In this document: one piece after another, positions 61,081 to 64,000 of the stretch | Position numbering within the stretch: the stretch's first letter is position 1 | Layout: each line of letters begins with the position of its first letter | Source of the DNA: VAZQ01 sp963771845 | GTDB lineage: Bacteria; Pseudomonadota; Alphaproteobacteria; Rhizobiales; Xanthobacteraceae | DNA: 64,000 nt | Reading direction: 5' to 3' | Assembly: GCA_963771845.1 (NCBI GenBank) | Contig: CAVYVC010000020.1 | Coordinates: 245,767 to 309,766 of the forward strand | Notes under the pieces: generated by a model | What the model saw: the letters and a program-made list of their open reading frames with translations, nothing else | What the model was told of the DNA's origin: nothing | The model's database searches: none | Position numbers and translations under genes: made by a program

Positions 61081-61640
61081 CTAGCCGGCCGCTGCCGCCG
61101 ATGCGGCCAGCTGGGGGTGTTTTTGTTCAAGGCCCTCTGGTGCGGCAGCTCTCCCGTGCGCGCGAAGGCTAAAGCAACCTGCAGGAACCGGAAGCACATG
61201 AGGTAACTGCCGCCTGGAATGGCGAGATAAACGATCCATGACGGTAGTTCGAGGTCGGGTGAGACCTCCTCGGTGTGGGCCATGAGCCAGACAAAGCGGG
61301 TGCCGAACGTGCCGATGACGCCTGTGAAGAGCGCCCCGCACAGCAATCCGAATAAGACCGTGCGGTAATACGAACGCCCGTCCAAGCGTGCGAGCGCCAC
61401 GTCGACCCCGACATGGATGCCGGTGCGCACGCCGTAGGCGGCACCGAACTTTGCCATCCAGACGAACATGTAGATGCACAATTCCTGCGCCCAGGAGAGG
61501 TGAATGGCGGCCATGTAGGGGTGCAGGACAGGAATGCCGAATGCGTAACGGTGTACGACTGCGACAAAGATAAGGATGGTCGCAGCCGCCATCAGGCTGG
61601 CGATCAGCGTCTCTTCCAGCCGGTCGAGAATGCGAAGCAT
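61081..61640 (-). CDS. dctQ: TRAP transporter small permease DctQ, one frameshift
   Basis: The small four-span subunit: MLRILDRLEETLIASLMAAA, HPYMAAIHLSWAQELCIYMF, GVRTGIHVGVDVALARLDGR and FTGVIGTFGTRFVWLMA are DctQ-like. After RTGELPH near 61140 a lost base shifts the frame; the other frame gives PEGLEQKHPQLAASAAAAG and a stop at 61081, just before the dctM start at 61068. Without repair the frame runs on into dctM. DctQ pairs with DctM and a DctP binding protein to import dicarboxylates or similar acids with sodium or protons. Confidence 0.83.
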
Positions 61641-61806
61641 GATCCCAGGTCCCCTTCAATTCATGCGAGCGTCGCATGCACCCGCTTGCACGTGCAACGG
61701 GCGCAGGTTGCGCGTTTCGACGCAGTCAGCCGGCAAAGTAGCCCATAGGCTTGCGGATCGGTCTGCCGTTCCTGGGGCGATGGGAGACTTGTTTTCAATT
61801 CCGATT

Positions 61807-61836
61807 ATGCTCTATTCTGGAGCAGAAATGGAGCAT
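61807..61836 (+). promoter_or_regulatory. Operator-like inverted repeats at the vapB start
   Basis: ATGCTC (61807-61812) and GAGCAT (61831-61836) flank a second inner repeat TTCTG-GAG-CAGAA (61815-61827). They cover the first ATG (61828) of the antitoxin and lie just before the second (61843). This is where a VapB dimer usually binds to repress its own operon. Confidence 0.45.
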
Positions 61837-62073
61837 ATTTTGATGGACCTGTCGATCAAGGGAGTGCCGCAGGAGCAGGTTGCGCGGCTGCGCGAGCGTG
61901 CCAAAGTGAACCATCGTTCGCTACAGGGCGAGTTGAGGGCGCTGATCGAGGAAGCGACCTCCGGTGTGCCATGCAAGCTGTCGATCGATGAGGTGGCGGC
62001 GAAAATAGGCAAGCTCGGCCTCAAGCGCCGCAATGAGGCGGTGCGGCTGATCCGCGCAGACCGTGACCGATAA
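61828..62073 (+). CDS. VapB/FitA-type antitoxin
   Basis: An 81-residue antitoxin. MDLSIKGVPQEQVARLRERA followed by NHRSLQGELRALIEEA is the ribbon-helix-helix/FitA-like DNA-binding part; the rest binds the toxin. Two starts are possible: ATG 61828 and ATG 61843, the latter with GGAG nine bases upstream and beginning at the conserved MDLSIK. The operator-like repeats would then lie wholly upstream. It overlaps the toxin gene by 11 bases. Confidence 0.85.
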   Translation: MEHILMDLSIKGVPQEQVARLRERAKVNHRSLQGELRALIEEATSGVPCKLSIDEVAAKIGKLGLKRRNEAVRLIRADRDR

Positions 62074-62491
62074 GGTTGTCGACGCGTCCGCCGTCGTTGC
62101 GTTGTTGTTCAATGAGGTGACGCAGGAAAAGGTCGTCGCCCGGCTGCGCGGTGCCTCGCTTCACGCACCGGCTCTTCTGGAATTCGAAGTGGCGAATGCG
62201 TGTTTGAAAAAGATGCGCGCCTCTCCCGGCGAGCGCGAGCTGCTGCTGGAAGCCTTTTCAATGCTTGCTGAGCTTTCAATCGCGCTGGAGGAGATCAATG
62301 TTGCAGAAGCGATAGCGTTGGCGGAGAGAACGAAGCTGTCATTGTACGATGCCAGCTATCTTTGGCTTGCCCGCGCCCTCGACGCGCAGCTTGTTACGCT
62401 CGACCAGAAGCTTGCCCGCGCGGAGAAAGCACCGCGGCGGGCAAGTGAGCGAGGGAAGCGGGCGCAGCTACAGCGCGTTCCACTCAAATAG
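62063..62491 (+). CDS. VapC-type PIN-domain toxin (ribonuclease)
   Basis: A 142-residue PIN domain starting at GTG 62063. The acidic catalytic set is present: Asp7 in VVDASAVVALL, Glu42 in LEFEVANAC, Asp96 in LSLYDASYLWLA and Asp114 in VTLDQKLA. PIN toxins cut tRNA or rRNA when free of antitoxin. The last seven residues (QRVPLK region) are encoded by the start of a family E repeat, so the natural C-terminus may have been replaced. It is co-transcribed with the antitoxin. Confidence 0.9.
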   Translation: MTDKVVDASAVVALLFNEVTQEKVVARLRGASLHAPALLEFEVANACLKKMRASPGERELLLEAFSMLAELSIALEEINVAEAIALAERTKLSLYDASYLWLARALDAQLVTLDQKLARAEKAPRRASERGKRAQLQRVPLK

Positions 62492-62620
62492 AATCGTAGA
62501 CTGGGCAAAGGAGCCGGCGCTTGCGCCGGCGACATGCCCACGCGTGGGCACGGCGTGGCCGCAGTCTAGCTTGCGCAGACTGCGTAAACTTGTCTGCGAT
62601 GCACGCCTTTGCCCACCCTT
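62473..62620. repeat. Palindromic MITE-like repeat, family E, copy 2
   Basis: Starts GCGCGTTCCACTCAAATAGA, matching the start of the 42690 copy, and ends GCACGCCTTTGCCCACC. It shares GGAGCCGGCGCTTGCGCCGG, CCCACGCGTGGGCACGGCG and GCGTAAACTTGTCTGCGATG with that copy. It overlaps the end of vapC by 19 bases. The rest of the 338-bp gap holds the palindromes listed next. Confidence 0.85.
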
Positions 62621-62647
62621 GTATTAGCGCGAATCACTATGATGCGT

Positions 62648-62695
62648 CCGTTCCGAAAGGAACGGTCCGGCCCGGGTGGCCACCCGGGCCGGACC
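62648..62695. repeat. Two perfect palindromes upstream of the IS110 transposase
   Basis: CCGTTCC-GAAA-GGAACGG (62648-62665) is followed by a 32-base perfect palindrome without loop, from GGTCCGGCCCGGGTGG at 62664-62679 to CCACCCGGGCCGGACC at 62680-62695. They lie 135 bases before the transposase start. They may be a terminator of the vapBC transcript, or part of the structured left end of the insertion sequence. Confidence 0.6.
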
Positions 62696-62829
62696 GGCCG
62701 ATCGTCGGATCGTTGCCCACCGTAGCCTCAAGGGCTGTCTTTCGTAGCAGGATCGCGATCGGCTCTTCATCAGGACCCGTATGGTTGAACGAACTTTAGG
62801 TTCGCATTGCAAGGAAGGGTCGAGAGAAG

Positions 62830-63805
62830 ATGGGCAAACATAGCACAGTTTGCGCCGGGATCGATACCGGCAAACAGAAGCTTGATGTAGCGCTTGAGAG
62901 TCGCTCGCAGGAGCTCCAGGTGCCAAATACCGCTTGAAGGGCACCGCGAAGTCTCGAATTGGTTGCGCAAGCACCGGGTCGCTCGGGTCGGTATCGAGGC
63001 GAGCGGCGGTTACGAGCAGGCAGTCGTGCGCCAGCTTCGGCAGGATGGTTTTGTTGTGATCGTATTCCAGCCGACACAGGTGAGGGCCTATGCCGTGTTC
63101 CACCTGCAAAAAGCCAAGAACGACAAGATCGACGCTGGCCTGATCGCTGAGTGTACCGCGGCGGCGAAGAAGATCCATGCGCCTCCGGATCCTCGCCTGG
63201 CGCCGTTTGCTGCGGTTGCGACGTTGCTTGATCAGCTCACCGAGGACATCGCTCGTCTAAAGACACGCCGTGAATCGTTTCACGATGAGCGGATAAAAGC
63301 CCATTATACCAGTGAAATCCGCCGTCATAAGGCACTGTTACGTGCAGAGCTCAAGAAACTTGCTGCTGATATCCGCCGCCATGACGATCTTGGCAAGCGG
63401 CTCGATCTCATCCTCAGTGTTGACGGGGTTGGTCTGCGAACTGCGGTTGCCATTCTGGTGCGCATGCCCGAGATCGGGCGCGTGACGCGGGAGCGAGCAG
63501 CCGCATTGGTGGGATTTGCCCCCTATGACAATGACAGCTCAGACCACAGCGGACCGCGTCATATCAGCGGCGGCCGCACACGCGTGCGGGGTAATCTTTA
63601 TACCGCAGCGTTGCCAGCCTCGATGCGTTGGAATCCTCAGCTGATGGCGCTCTACAAACGTTTGATAGCGAAAGGCAAGCCGCACAAAGTTGCGCTGGTT
63701 GCTTGTGCCCGCAAGCTTCTGATCTTCGTCAACACCGTGGTTGAACGCGGGACACCATGGACCAAGGAACTGCCGGCGTTGGCAAACGTGAACAGAGGCG
63801 CCTGA
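62830..63805 (+). pseudogene. IS110-family transposase, frameshifted
   Basis: The start MGKHSTVCAGIDTGKQKLDV has the first acidic residue of the RuvC-like DEDD domain. An extra T near 62934 creates a stop (TGA 62935-62937) after QVPNTA; the next frame continues EGHREVSNWLRKHRVARVGI, EASGGYEQ, AKNDKIDAGLIAE and the C-terminal Transposase_20 part VDGVGLRTAVAILVRMPEIG, SGPRHISGGRTRVRGNLYTA. About 325 residues when joined, the usual IS110 size. IS110 enzymes recombine DNA guided by a bridge RNA from the element's non-coding end. No flanking target duplication can be recognised. Confidence 0.9.
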
Positions 63806-63817
63806 GGCGCAGAAGGA

Positions 63818-63947
63818 GGCCTTGATCGCTTGGACGGCGAACCTTCGGACGCGAAGCTGGTGTCAAGGGCGGCTTGCCGCCGCGAAGCGGTCACGACCCT
63901 TGACACCAGCTGTGCGGCCGAACACCAACGTCCAAGCGATCAAGGCC
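63818..63947. mobile_element. Nested 130-bp hairpin in the IS110 3' flank
   Basis: Outer arms GGCCTTGATCGCTTGGAC (63818-63835) and its exact reverse complement (63930-63947) enclose a second pair GCTGGTGTCAAGGG (63856-63869) and CCCTTGACACCAGC (63897-63910), and an inner GGCGG-CTTG-CCGCC. This begins 13 bases after the transposase stop. It may be the element's non-coding end, where IS1111-type members of the family encode their guide RNA, or subterminal inverted repeats. The window ends 53 bases later. Confidence 0.6.
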
Positions 63948-64000
63948 GAAACAATGGCCCGATTTAATGGTTGCTACGAATGCGATCCCGGTTTCTTCGG

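Overview
The window reads as chromosomal DNA of a high-GC alphaproteobacterium of the order Hyphomicrobiales (Rhizobiales), close to the Bradyrhizobium/Rhodopseudomonas/Xanthobacteraceae side. Supporting signs are a GAAC-N7-GAAC LexA box in front of recA, the recA...alaS neighbourhood, the purC-purS-purQ-purL-bolA-grxD cluster, a zeta-type F1-ATPase inhibitor gene, many branched-chain-amino-acid-type (HAAT/LIV) ABC genes, and dispersed palindromic repeats of several families. No rRNA, tRNA or CRISPR array was found.

Layout. 1-5.1 kb: a partial maleate isomerase/arylmalonate decarboxylase-like gene divergent from a Rieske oxygenase, then a LIV transporter (livHMGF) without a binding protein. 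5.1-7.2 kb: a REP-like repeat, a truncated VapB-type antitoxin, an unknown gene with a clear promoter and operator-like palindrome, and an XRE-S24 regulator divergent from recA. 7.2-29.3 kb: housekeeping core (recA, metF-like, alaS, icd, an FkbM methyltransferase, a TrmJ-DUF559 fusion, an HpaI-type aldolase, the zeta subunit, purine genes, bolA/grxD, rpsD, murI, purB, rpe, a DadA-like oxidase), with repeats in the gaps. 29.3-36.5 kb: a decayed accessory stretch with a short-repeat array, a DUF5681 gene, orphan terminators, two remnants of ABC_sub_bind proteins, small lineage-type proteins, a D-Ala-D-Ala carboxypeptidase and a collapsed RND pump. 36.5-46 kb: TetR, TauD, VOC, YbhB and carboxymuconolactone-decarboxylase-like genes, a prohibitin preceded by a tiny coupled ORF, a methyltransferase, cell-envelope enzymes (L,D-transpeptidase, polysaccharide deacetylase), a P1 peptidase and CcdA. 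46-52 kb: a complete LIV operon with its binding protein. 52-59.5 kb: an HpaB/HpaC-type two-component monooxygenase, a PcaB-like protein lacking the superfamily signature loop, CoxG, a TlpA-transglutaminase pair and DoxX. 59.6-64 kb: a frameshifted TRAP transporter, a VapBC pair, a palindromic repeat, and a frameshifted IS110-family transposase with strongly folded flanks.

Several genes that should be intact (purC, purL, dctQ, dctM) carry single-base indels. Either the assembly has residual indel errors or these loci are decaying; this affects how every 'pseudogene' here should be read.

The best leads for something undescribed are the PcaB-like pseudo-enzyme, the TrmJ-DUF559 fusion, the IS110 element with its nested 130-bp hairpin, the MITE-like palindromic family whose copies sit on gene 3' ends, and the small coupled ORF before the prohibitin gene. 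I did not see a clear multi-gene novel defence system.
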